From: Anaerolineales bacterium UBA2317
GTDB lineage: Bacteria; Chloroflexota; Anaerolineae; Anaerolineales; Villigracilaceae
Length of the DNA: 42,540 bases
Assembly (NCBI GenBank): GCA_002345215.1
Contig: DDVH01000021.1
Span: 1-42,540, forward strand
Direction of reading: 5' to 3'
The translations under genes and the position numbers were made by a program. Shown in pieces: positions 17,503 through 25,650 of this stretch. Positions within the stretch are counted from its first letter, which is position 1; every line of letters begins with the position of its first letter. The notes below the pieces were generated by a model, which was not told the origin of the DNA, made no database searches, and saw nothing but the letters and a program-made list of their open reading frames with translations.

Positions 17503-18243
17503 TTATCTGTTTGTAGAAACAGCTGTACTAGTAGAGCCAACTACATTGTTAGAAGCATCTCTAAACTCAATAAAGATCCGTTTGTTTGCAGGATCAAAGC
17601 TTACACAACCATGGAAAGTTACAAACACAACCACTGTACGGTTTTCGCCAGCTCCTATATTCTCTAAAATATGATCTCCAATAATGACACCTGTACTCGG
17701 ATTAGTTTCTGAAATTGAAATACTTAATGGCAATACGGTAGAACCTGTATTAGCTGTGACAGAAATATTGCCAGTTGTTGCAGTACCCACATTAGAGCTT
17801 GCGACAGCAAATGCTTTTGTGCCAGAGCATGCAATTTGATGAAAATCTGTTGTTGTTGTAAGTGCAATAATATCAGGTCCCGCGCTACTTGTTGCACGCA
17901 AGAGCCATGTGTTAATTCCTAATAATAAATTTGTACCTGCGGCATTACTTGCTTGCGCTCTAATATGAACATTTGAAGCTGCAAATGGAGCAGATGGGGT
18001 AAAGGTTAACACATAACAAGCAACCGCACCTGATGCAATTGTAATAGATGGATTAATACCACCTATTAATGAATTATTAGAACAATTAGATTGACGGTAA
18101 GAAAAAGTACCTGGCGGTTGATTTACCATAGATAGAGTAACTCCGCTTGCTGGATAAGCCCCGGCATTAATAACTGTATTATAAATCGTCACCGGACTCC
18201 CAACGTATGGTGTTCGACTAGTTGGTAAAACAGAATTGACTAA
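17503..18243 (-). other. Copy 3 of the shared C-terminal cassette (subtilisin)
   Basis: The region encodes residues 679-924. It keeps all four cysteines (SNC, VAC, ACS, HGC) and the identical end STAVSTNR, but its DNA is clearly more diverged from copies 1 and 2 than those are from each other. Confidence 0.85.
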
Positions 18244-20277
18244 AAGTGTAGGAGGATAAGTTTCACTATCTATGTTAAGTATAATCGGACCATATTCATT
18301 ATTATCCTCAATGCTCTCCTCCACAGTGCCAGAAGGGTCGGCATACAAATAGATTTGATAATTTCCGTCAGGTAACCCTGTGCGAACATCAACAGCATCA
18401 TAATCTGGATTGGGATAATCCTCTTCAGTATAGCCAATATAGACATCTACAGTTGTACTGGCACCAGCAGGAAGAGGCGGGGGAAAATCAAAAACAGTGT
18501 AGTTACCGCGTACTGCGTTACATGTATCACCCATGGGGTCAAGGTTTTCTTCAGGGTCATAAGCAAGACAACCATTGCTTCCATAGATAATTTTGAAATC
18601 ATTAAAATAAGTAATTTGACCAAACGGATAGTCATCATTATCAGGACCATAATTGGGTTTACCATCTAAGAAAACACCGGGGTAAAATAAACCGGCATTA
18701 TCCCCACCTTGGTTTTTTATAGATAATCTAATATGAAACGCTTCATTGTCATTAATATCAGCTGGAGCGATGACAGCATTATTAGCTTCGTTGCGTAGTT
18801 CATAACCTGTCACTATTAAGTCTGGAGCCGCCGCCGCCGCAACTGCCGCCGCCGCATCTACAATTCCACTTCCACAATTGGTTGTATTGCAACTGCCACC
18901 GCCTGGAAAACCCTTGGCTGTGTTTTGCAAAAGTTGTAAAGCTTGGTCTGGGTTTAAATTCGGGTTGACTGCAAACATCAAAGCTAATACGCCACTCACA
19001 TGCGGAGCCGCCATACTCGTCCCTGATTTTTCTTCAAGGGCATCATCAACTGGAACAGTTGTGCCAGTATTTGAGGTGGATACAATCTCATCATCTTCAT
19101 CTCCACCTGGGGCACTAATATGAATTCCTGCACCAAAGTTACTATAGCCTGCCTTCTGTCCAGCAATATCTGTAGCGGCTACAGATATTACGCCGTTACA
19201 ATTTGCTGGGCTGTATCCAGACACATTTATATTATCATTACCAGCCGCCGCAACCACCACTACGCCGGCTTCTACAATAGCTGTAATTGCGTTTTGTTCT
19301 GTCAAACTACAAGTACCTGGTCCACCTAAACTTAAGTTAATAATATCAGCAGGGTGTAAATTAGCAGATACACCGCTTACAGTTAAACCAGCCGCCCAAC
19401 GCATCCCATCTGCAATGTCAGATAGATAACCGCCGCACTTCCCTAAAACACGCACCGGCAAAATTTTAGCATTCCAATCAATACCGGCAATATCGGCTCC
19501 ATTATTTGTTTGGGCACCAATGATTCCTGCTACATGAGTTCCATGCCAAGTACTATCGGTTACAGGGCAACCAACAAAGGGGGCGTCGTCGTTCTCTGCA
19601 TCAGTTATCCAATCTCCGGGGTCACTTGGGTCAGTATCTCGTCCATTACCATCGTTTGCTTCAGTAGCAAAACTAATAAAATCGTATCCATATACATCAC
19701 CGCCTTCTTCGATAAGTCTTCCATCTAGTTCTGGGTGTTCTGTATATCCCGTATCTACCACTGCAACGACAACACTAGATGACCCTTGTGTAAGGTCCCA
19801 GGCACTAGGTGCGTTAATTCCCCAAGTACCATTGAGATTCCATTGATTATCATTGTCATATGCTATATCGTTAGGATCAAGTGCAACTGTATAAATTCGG
19901 TCTGGTTCAGCGTATTCTATTTCAGGTAGAGTTTCTATTTGTTGTGTAATTGCTTCTACCTCCGCAATTGGCATGCGCTCTGGTAGTTGTAAAACATGGG
20001 CATCTCCCTCTCCCATTGGGCGCACATAATCTAACTCAACTGCCGAAGCGGCACTTACCCGATCTTCGATTTGTTGTGGTGTGTAAGATGGGGTAAATGG
20101 GGCGCTAGTGCCATCTTTATATTTAACAATGATGCGGTTCGTAGGAATACCATTCTCCTCCGACTGAGTAGCATTTGTTGGGTTCGCCTTTGCTTCAACC
20201 ACTTGTCCATCAACTGGGGAAATGATACCCAGTAAGAAAGCAATTAACATCGCTATATTCTTAAAATTTTTTCGCAT
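17503..20277 (-). CDS. Secreted subtilisin-like serine protease (S8) with CARDB-like domain and the shared C-terminal cassette
   Basis: The 924-residue protein has a signal peptide at residues 1-~24 and an I9-type propeptide at ~45-130 (RIIVKYKDGT, PEIEYAEPDRIYT). The S8 catalytic domain spans ~145-480 with Asp175 (VVDTGY), His245 (HGTHVAG), oxyanion Asn347 (AAGNDN) and Ser421 (GTSMAAPH). An alanine-rich linker around 475-484, encoded by GCC-rich repeats, leads into a CARDB-like domain at ~485-675 (PDLIVTGYELRN, VEESIEDNNEYG). Residues 679-924 are the cassette, LVNSVLPTSR to GSTSTAVSTNR. GGAGGT precedes the ATG. A broad-specificity extracellular protease, probably cell-associated through the cassette, is the best reading. 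Confidence 0.95.
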   Translation of the reverse strand: MRKNFKNIAMLIAFLLGIISPVDGQVVEAKANPTNATQSEENGIPTNRIIVKYKDGTSAPFTPSYTPQQIEDRVSAASAVELDYVRPMGEGDAHVLQLPERMPIAEVEAITQQIETLPEIEYAEPDRIYTVALDPNDIAYDNDNQWNLNGTWGINAPSAWDLTQGSSSVVVAVVDTGYTEHPELDGRLIEEGGDVYGYDFISFATEANDGNGRDTDPSDPGDWITDAENDDAPFVGCPVTDSTWHGTHVAGIIGAQTNNGADIAGIDWNAKILPVRVLGKCGGYLSDIADGMRWAAGLTVSGVSANLHPADIINLSLGGPGTCSLTEQNAITAIVEAGVVVVAAAGNDNINVSGYSPANCNGVISVAATDIAGQKAGYSNFGAGIHISAPGGDEDDEIVSTSNTGTTVPVDDALEEKSGTSMAAPHVSGVLALMFAVNPNLNPDQALQLLQNTAKGFPGGGSCNTTNCGSGIVDAAAAVAAAAAPDLIVTGYELRNEANNAVIAPADINDNEAFHIRLSIKNQGGDNAGLFYPGVFLDGKPNYGPDNDDYPFGQITYFNDFKIIYGSNGCLAYDPEENLDPMGDTCNAVRGNYTVFDFPPPLPAGASTTVDVYIGYTEEDYPNPDYDAVDVRTGLPDGNYQIYLYADPSGTVEESIEDNNEYGPIILNIDSETYPPTLLVNSVLPTSRTPYVGSPVTIYNTVINAGAYPASGVTLSMVNQPPGTFSYRQSNCSNNSLIGGINPSITIASGAVACYVLTFTPSAPFAASNVHIRAQASNAAGTNLLLGINTWLLRATSSAGPDIIALTTTTDFHQIACSGTKAFAVASSNVGTATTGNISVTANTGSTVLPLSISISETNPSTGVIIGDHILENIGAGENRTVVVFVTFHGCVSFDPANKRIFIEFRDASNNVVGSTSTAVSTNR

Positions 20278-20392
20278 GTCTACCTCCAGAACAAACCATC
20301 ATAAGGTTTATGTTTTATAAAATAAATGTGGGATTTAATTTTTGTATTGTAAATTCTAGCTAATGAATTCTAAACCAAAAACATTAAATAAG

Positions 20393-20412
20393 CATAGGAC
20401 GGATGTCCTATG
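20393..20412. terminator. Stem-loop after rmlD
   Basis: CATAGGAC and GTCCTATG pair perfectly over 8 bp around the 4-base loop GGAT. It lies 24 bp past the rmlD stop. On the minus strand the hairpin is followed by CTTATTTAATGTTTTTGG, a weak terminator tail. It separates the rml-wzm-wzt group from the secreted enzymes. Confidence 0.45.
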
Positions 20413-20436
20413 AAATGAGTCTGTAAGGTGTTTTCC

Positions 20437-21309
20437 TTAATTTAATGCAATTTGTAGAGAGTCTTCCCACTTTGGTAGTTTTATTTCAAATATTTTTTCA
20501 AAAAGAGAACAATCTAATGGCGTAAAAAGTGGGCGGCGAGCAGGGGTGGGAAAATCAGAAGTAAGAGCAGGCAACAGGTTTTGGGTAACATATTTCCCCG
20601 TAGGCATGAGGCGTAAAATCTCATTTGCAAAATCAAATCGTGAAACACTTCCCAATCCACCTACATGATATATGTCGCTTTTATCTGAAAAATACTCTAC
20701 AACATTGGGCAAACTATTTGCAATCATTTTGCTTGTAACATCTGCCAGTGTTTTTGACCATGTGGGGCTTCCAACTTGGTCGGTGACAATTCTTAATGTT
20801 TCTTTTTGGCTCGCCCAAGATAAAATTTTCGTAACGAAGTTATCACCACGTAGGCTATAAACCCAACTGGTTCGTAAGATGACGTGCACGCCTCCTACTT
20901 GACTGATAGACTGCTCTCCCTCCAGTTTGCTTTGACCATACATGTTCAACGGATTCGTTTTATCGGTTTCTATATAAGGTATTTTCTTTTCGCCATCAAA
21001 CACATAATCAGTAGAATAATGAATCAAAACCGCGCCTATTTTTTTAGCACATTCTGCCATTACTGCCGGAGCATATGCATTAACTTGCATTGCAATTTCA
21101 GGCTCCTGCTCTGCACGGTCTACCGCTGTATAGGCAGTAGCATTAACAATCAGGTTTGGTTTTATGGTATTGATAACATTTTTTAATTCAATAAGGTTTT
21201 TAACATCTAGTTCTTTAGAAGAAAGAGAAGTTAATTCACCTAATGGGGCAAGAGTTTGATTCAATTCCCAACCTAGTTGACCGTTTTTCCCGAACAAAAG
21301 AATTTTCAT
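20437..21309 (-). CDS. rmlD: dTDP-4-dehydrorhamnose reductase
   Basis: The 290-residue short-chain reductase has the NAD(P)-binding GKNGQLGWEL at its N-terminus, NATAYTAVDRAE near 56, HYSTDYVFDGEK near 100 and the catalytic YGQSKLEGE (YxxxK) near 129. It reduces dTDP-4-dehydro-L-rhamnose to dTDP-L-rhamnose, the last step of the pathway whose other three enzymes are encoded upstream. It follows wzt by 14 bp in the same operon. Length and motifs are standard for the family. Confidence 0.96.
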   Translation of the reverse strand: MKILLFGKNGQLGWELNQTLAPLGELTSLSSKELDVKNLIELKNVINTIKPNLIVNATAYTAVDRAEQEPEIAMQVNAYAPAVMAECAKKIGAVLIHYSTDYVFDGEKKIPYIETDKTNPLNMYGQSKLEGEQSISQVGGVHVILRTSWVYSLRGDNFVTKILSWASQKETLRIVTDQVGSPTWSKTLADVTSKMIANSLPNVVEYFSDKSDIYHVGGLGSVSRFDFANEILRLMPTGKYVTQNLLPALTSDFPTPARRPLFTPLDCSLFEKIFEIKLPKWEDSLQIALN

Positions 21310-21323
21310 CTTTATAATTAAAT

Positions 21324-22076
21324 CTAATTAATGCTCAAAATTTTCTGATGATATTGTTCTAATACTATTTCTGGTGACCCATCGCCTAATATATTTCCCT
21401 TATCCAAATAGATAACTCTATTACAAAGCTTTCGGATATGACTAATATTATGAGACACAACAACCAAAATTGAGGATTCCTCAACCATTTTTTGTATGCG
21501 ATTAGTACTTTTCTCTACAAAATGTCCGTCTCCTGTTGAGAAAACTTCATCAATCATTAAAATTTCAGGTTCTGTCATAGTAGCAATGGAAAATGCTAAA
21601 CGCCCAAACATGCCACTAGAATAATACTTAACAGGTAGGTCAAGAAAATCTCCTAGCTCCGAAAATTCTTCAATTTCTTTTTCTTTATCTTTCATAATTG
21701 AAGGTGAAAAACCAAGCAAAGCACCGTAAAGAAGAATATTTTTCCTACCAGTTTGTTCAGGATCAAAGCCGGCTCCCAACTCCATTAAAGGGGTAACCTT
21801 GCCACGAATCTTAATTTTCCCTTGATGCGGTCTATAAATTCCAGATATTGTTTTCAACAGTGTTGATTTACCAGCTCCATTCAATCCAACAATACCGACT
21901 CTATCTCCAGAATTAATTTGCAGTGTAACTTCATCGAGAGCATAAAAATCTCGATAATCATCTAGTTTTTTATTCCCCATAAACCAATTCACAAAAGTAT
22001 CTTTTAAAGAAGGATTGGGGTTATGATAAATTCTAAACTTAACAGAAATTTTTTCAAGTTGGATAAAAGCATTCAT
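21324..22076 (-). CDS. wzt: Glycan ABC exporter ATPase without carbohydrate-binding domain
   Basis: The 250-residue ATPase has Walker A GLNGAGKST near residue 64, the family-typical YSSGMFGRLAFSIAT signature near 153, Walker B EILMIDEVFSTGD, and the VVSHN switch His. The insert KDTFVNWFMGNKK near the N-terminus is usual for the Wzt/TagH branch. It stops at 250 residues, so the C-terminal beta-sandwich that lets E. coli O9a Wzt recognise a capped glycan is absent. It overlaps wzm by four bases (ATGA), so the two are translated together. The substrate is presumably the rhamnose-containing glycan made by this cluster. Confidence 0.94.
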   Translation of the reverse strand: MNAFIQLEKISVKFRIYHNPNPSLKDTFVNWFMGNKKLDDYRDFYALDEVTLQINSGDRVGIVGLNGAGKSTLLKTISGIYRPHQGKIKIRGKVTPLMELGAGFDPEQTGRKNILLYGALLGFSPSIMKDKEKEIEEFSELGDFLDLPVKYYSSGMFGRLAFSIATMTEPEILMIDEVFSTGDGHFVEKSTNRIQKMVEESSILVVVSHNISHIRKLCNRVIYLDKGNILGDGSPEIVLEQYHQKILSIN

Positions 22077-22918
22077 AATCGATAAATAATATCACTTTCT
22101 TTTTTTTGAAAAACAATAATTCCCAAAAACGCGCTAATAATTGCAAATACAATACAAGGAAGCCATTCATTTATACTTGGTATCTTTGATTCGTATATAA
22201 TCAGATGAAATATATTTATAAAATAATAAAAGGGGTTGAATTTAATCATTTCTCTTAAGTTATCCGAAAGCATATCGACTTGATAAAGCACCGGGGTAAA
22301 ATAAAAAAGCCCTAACAGCATAATTTGTAAAATATGTGTTAAGTCTCTAAAATAAATTGTTACTATACTAATTAATAAAGTAAGCCCAAATAAATACAGA
22401 GATAATATCAGTAATGCGAGTGGCAAAAACAACAAACTTATACTAAACCCAGCTCCCAAAAATATCGAAAGCAAAAACAAACTTATAAGACTAAAAAGAA
22501 AGTTTGTTATCTCAACTCCTAAAGATGTTAATGGAAACAATATTTTTGGGATATATACTTTCTTAAGATATGCCTCTGCAGTGATTAACGAGACAGAACC
22601 ATTAATGAGACTAGTCGTAATTAAATTCCATGGCAACAGCCCACTAAATAAATACAAGCTAAACTGCGTAAATGGGAGGTTGTACAATGAAGAAAATACA
22701 ATTGCCATAATTACCATGGTGAATAAAGGATTAAGCAAGCTCCAGAAAAAGCCAATTGTAGAACGGCGATAGCGTGAACTTAGATTTGTATTAATAAAAT
22801 TATATAAAGCATAGCGATAAATTATTAATTCATAGATATTTCTTGAAAGAAATCCTATTAGAGTTGTTTTTTCAGACGCATCAAATTCAACAATTACCTG
22901 ATTACTTTTTTTCGACAT
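22073..22918 (-). CDS. wzm: Glycan ABC exporter permease (ABC-2 type)
   Basis: The 281-residue protein has six hydrophobic segments and the N-terminal RRSTIGFFWSLLNPLFTMVI motif typical of Wzm/TagG permeases. YFRDLTHILQIMLLGLFYFTPVLY and FNPFYYFINIFHLIIYE in the C-terminal half are also family-typical. With the ATPase encoded by the next gene it should move undecaprenyl-linked glycan across the membrane. It lies 22 bp after rmlA. A TagGH-like teichoic acid exporter is closely related and cannot be excluded. Confidence 0.94.
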   Translation of the reverse strand: MSKKSNQVIVEFDASEKTTLIGFLSRNIYELIIYRYALYNFINTNLSSRYRRSTIGFFWSLLNPLFTMVIMAIVFSSLYNLPFTQFSLYLFSGLLPWNLITTSLINGSVSLITAEAYLKKVYIPKILFPLTSLGVEITNFLFSLISLFLLSIFLGAGFSISLLFLPLALLILSLYLFGLTLLISIVTIYFRDLTHILQIMLLGLFYFTPVLYQVDMLSDNLREMIKFNPFYYFINIFHLIIYESKIPSINEWLPCIVFAIISAFLGIIVFQKKESDIIYRL

Positions 22919-22940
22919 GATGACTCTTTATCAAAATTTC

Positions 22941-23807
22941 TTATTTACCAACTAAGCTAAGAAGGTAAGTACCATAACTACTACTACCCATTTTAGATAC
23001 TATTTTTTTTACCTGCTCAACAGAAATAAATCCCTGACCAAACGCAATCTCTTCCGGCGAAGCAATCATCAACCCTTGGCGTTCCTGTACAGCCTGAATA
23101 AAATTTGCCGCTTGTAAAAGTGACTCATGTGTACCTGCATCTAACCATGCCACACCGCGCCCAAGTGGAGTCACTTGTAATTCGCCACTCTCTAAATAAA
23201 TACGATTCAAATCTGTAATTTCAATTTCTCCGCGAGCAGAGGGGTTGAGTGACTTAGCAAACTCAACTACTCGTTTATCATAAAAATATAAACCGGGGAC
23301 TGCATAATTAGAACGTGGTTGCTTTGGTTTTTCTTCAAGGCTAATGGCTTTACCATTTTCATCAAACTCAATCACGCCATATCTTTCAGGGTCATTGACT
23401 GGATATGCAAAAATTAACGCACCATTTTGTAAATTAGCCGCTTCTTGAAGTTGCTCGGGCAAACCATGCCCAAAGAAAATATTATCACCCAAAATAAGGC
23501 AGACTTCTTCCCCATTAATAAATTCTTCACCAACCAAAAATGCATCAGCCAAGCCTCGAGGTTCGGCTTGTTCAGCATAATAAAAACTCATTCCCCATTG
23601 TTTTCCATCACCAAGCAAGCGTTGAAACAATGGCAAATCTTCCGGAGAGCTAATTATTAAAATATCGCGAATTCCTGCCAACATCAACATTGACAATGGA
23701 TAGTAAATCATCGGTTTATCATACACTGGCAAAATTTGCTTACTAATCGCTAAGGTCAGTGGATGTAAGCGAGTACCACGTCCACCTGCTAAGATAATTC
23801 CTTTCAT
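22941..23807 (-). CDS. rmlA: Glucose-1-phosphate thymidylyltransferase
   Basis: The nucleotidyltransferase signature GGRGTRLHPLT and KQILPVYDKPMIYYPLSMLM open the 288-residue protein. YAEQAEPRGLADAFLVGEEF, LILGDNIFFG, YGVIEFDENGKAISLEEKP and GEIEITDLNRIYLESG are standard RmlA segments. It makes dTDP-glucose from dTTP and glucose-1-phosphate, the committed step of dTDP-rhamnose synthesis, and is normally feedback-inhibited by dTDP-rhamnose. Two ATGs are adjacent (23810 and 23807); the GGAG is better spaced for the second. It starts 12 bp after the rmlB stop. Confidence 0.96.
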   Translation of the reverse strand: MKGIILAGGRGTRLHPLTLAISKQILPVYDKPMIYYPLSMLMLAGIRDILIISSPEDLPLFQRLLGDGKQWGMSFYYAEQAEPRGLADAFLVGEEFINGEEVCLILGDNIFFGHGLPEQLQEAANLQNGALIFAYPVNDPERYGVIEFDENGKAISLEEKPKQPRSNYAVPGLYFYDKRVVEFAKSLNPSARGEIEITDLNRIYLESGELQVTPLGRGVAWLDAGTHESLLQAANFIQAVQERQGLMIASPEEIAFGQGFISVEQVKKIVSKMGSSSYGTYLLSLVGK

Positions 23808-23819
23808 CATATTCTCCGT

Positions 23820-24887
23820 CTAACGCGATTTATAATTCGCGTCCATCCAACCTTGATATTCTTGCTTATGACGAATCGCGTTGACCCAGTCGAGGTGAGA
23901 TAAATACCACAGGACAGTATCGCGCAAGCCTAAGGTTAAGGTATGACGCGGTTGCCATCCTAATTCGTTGTTAATTTTTTTTGTATCAATATCATAACGG
24001 CGGTCGTGACCCAATCTATCTTTGACAAATGTTATTAATTTTTTATGCGGCGCAGTGTTTGGGTGAACTTCATCTAAAATATCACAAATTGTTTCAACAA
24101 TTGTTAAGTTGGCAGGCTGATTCACACCGCCAATGTTATAAGTTTCGCCAACTCTACCTTTTTTCAAAACAAGATAAATGGCTTCACAATGGTCTTGCAC
24201 ATGTAACCAATCTCGAATTTGTTGGCCATCACCATACACAGGCAAAGGTTTCCCTTCAATTGCGTTTAATATCATCAGCGGAATTAATTTTTCAGGGAAT
24301 TGATACGGACCGTAATTATTAGAACAATTTGTAATTGTAAAAGGTAATTGATATGTATGACCATACGCACGAACTAAATGGTCACTAGATGCTTTAGACG
24401 CGGCATACGGTGAATTGGGAGCATACGGAGTTTCTTCCGTCCATGCAGGTTCATGTGGAGCAAGCGACCCAAACACTTCATCAGTTGAAACATGATGAAA
24501 ACGCTTCGCCACTTCGGGGATATTTGATTCAGCAATCCAAAATTTTCTCGCCTCTTCAAGCAGTGTGAATGTACCCATCATGTTCGTTTCAACAAACTGG
24601 CGCGGACCCAAAATAGAACGGTCTACATGAGTCTCTGCCGCAAAATGCACAATTGTATCTATTTGATATTCGCGTAATGTTTGGCTTACAAATTCTGCAT
24701 CACAAATGTTTCCTTGTATAAAAATATAACGAGGGTCATTAACTACGTCTGCTAAATTACCTGCATTGCCTGCATAGGTGAGTGCATCAAAATTAAAAAC
24801 TTTAATATCAGTCTCGATACTTAAGAAATACCGAATAAAATTCGAGCCGATAAATCCAGCTCCGCCTGTTACCATTACATTTTTCAT
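23820..24887 (-). CDS. rmlB: dTDP-glucose 4,6-dehydratase
   Basis: The 355-residue extended SDR has the NAD motif VTGGAGFIGSNF, HFAAETHVDRSI near residue 81, the catalytic HVSTDEVFG near 131 and SPYAASKASSDH (YxxxK) near 159. TNCSNNYGPYQFPEKLIPL and HVQDHCEAIYLVL complete the family pattern. It converts dTDP-glucose to dTDP-4-dehydro-6-deoxyglucose, the branch point to L-rhamnose. It sits between rmlC and rmlA with gaps of 15 and 12 bp. Length is normal and the motifs I checked are complete. Confidence 0.97.
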   Translation of the reverse strand: MKNVMVTGGAGFIGSNFIRYFLSIETDIKVFNFDALTYAGNAGNLADVVNDPRYIFIQGNICDAEFVSQTLREYQIDTIVHFAAETHVDRSILGPRQFVETNMMGTFTLLEEARKFWIAESNIPEVAKRFHHVSTDEVFGSLAPHEPAWTEETPYAPNSPYAASKASSDHLVRAYGHTYQLPFTITNCSNNYGPYQFPEKLIPLMILNAIEGKPLPVYGDGQQIRDWLHVQDHCEAIYLVLKKGRVGETYNIGGVNQPANLTIVETICDILDEVHPNTAPHKKLITFVKDRLGHDRRYDIDTKKINNELGWQPRHTLTLGLRDTVLWYLSHLDWVNAIRHKQEYQGWMDANYKSR

Positions 24888-24902
24888 TTAATAAATTAAC
24901 CT

Positions 24903-25445
24903 TTATTCAAATATTTCAGAGTCTTTCAATAACTTTCCAGCTAAATCTTTCTCGGACAAAATCGGAGGCATAGAAAGTTGCCAATCAATGCCGAGTTGCG
25001 GGTCGTTCCATAGAATACTACGTTCAAACTCTGGAGCATAATAATCTGTTACTTTATAGGTTACGTAAGCTTGTTCGCTTAACACACAAAAACCATGTGC
25101 AAATCCATTTGGAATCCATAGTTGATGTTTATTCTCAGCTGAAAGGATTATACCAACCCATTCACCAAAAGTTGGTGAGTTACGCCGGATATCTACTACT
25201 ACATCTAAAATTTCACCAACTACAACGCGTATTAATTTTGCTTGTGGTTGTTTAATCTGATAATGTAAACCACGTAAAACTCCTTTTCTTGATGTGGAGT
25301 TATTTTCTTGCACAAATTTTGCTGAAATACCTGCTGCCGTAAATTTATCTTCACGGTATGTTTCAAGAAAGAATCCGCGTTCATCTCCAAATACTTTTGG
25401 TTTAATTAAGATGACATCAGGTATTTTTGTGGGGATAAATTCCAT
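24903..25445 (-). CDS. rmlC: dTDP-4-dehydrorhamnose 3,5-epimerase
   Basis: The 180-residue cupin has GDERGFFLETYREDKF near residue 20, the substrate and catalytic-His region GVLRGLHYQIKQPQAKL near 54, DVRR-type VVVDIRRNSPTFGEW, and IPNGFAHGFCVLSE near 113. It epimerises C3 and C5 of dTDP-4-dehydro-6-deoxyglucose before RmlD reduction. It is the first gene of the minus-strand rml-wzm-wzt operon, with a TATAAT -10 element and an AGGAG ribosome binding site just upstream. Confidence 0.96.
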   Translation of the reverse strand: MEFIPTKIPDVILIKPKVFGDERGFFLETYREDKFTAAGISAKFVQENNSTSRKGVLRGLHYQIKQPQAKLIRVVVGEILDVVVDIRRNSPTFGEWVGIILSAENKHQLWIPNGFAHGFCVLSEQAYVTYKVTDYYAPEFERSILWNDPQLGIDWQLSMPPILSEKDLAGKLLKDSEIFE

Positions 25446-25467
25446 TATTTCAATACTCCTAAGTCCA

Positions 25468-25473
25468 ATTATA
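25468..25473 (-). promoter_or_regulatory. -10 element of the rml operon promoter
   Basis: A perfect TATAAT on the minus strand lies 22 bp before the rmlC ATG, with AGGAG at 25454-25458 between them. The region 17 bp upstream (TTTCTA) is a poor -35, so the promoter may need an activator or be modest. Confidence 0.5.
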
Positions 25474-25650
25474 TCTAGAATGATGAAATTTAGAAAAAAC
25501 GAATTGAAATTCTAAAATATGCAAAATGATAGGCGTCATTTTTGATAAAAGTTGAAGAAACAGAATCAAGTATCCACTTATTAAAAATGAAGCGAAAACA
25601 GTCTCAAGGGCGAGGCGTTTTTTTTATCCAAATGATAAAATCCCCTTCCT

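Noticed and set aside
18825..18862. GCC-rich run in the subtilisin gene, possible slippage or frameshift
   Set aside because: The frame continues unbroken into a good CARDB-like domain; it simply encodes an alanine-rich linker.
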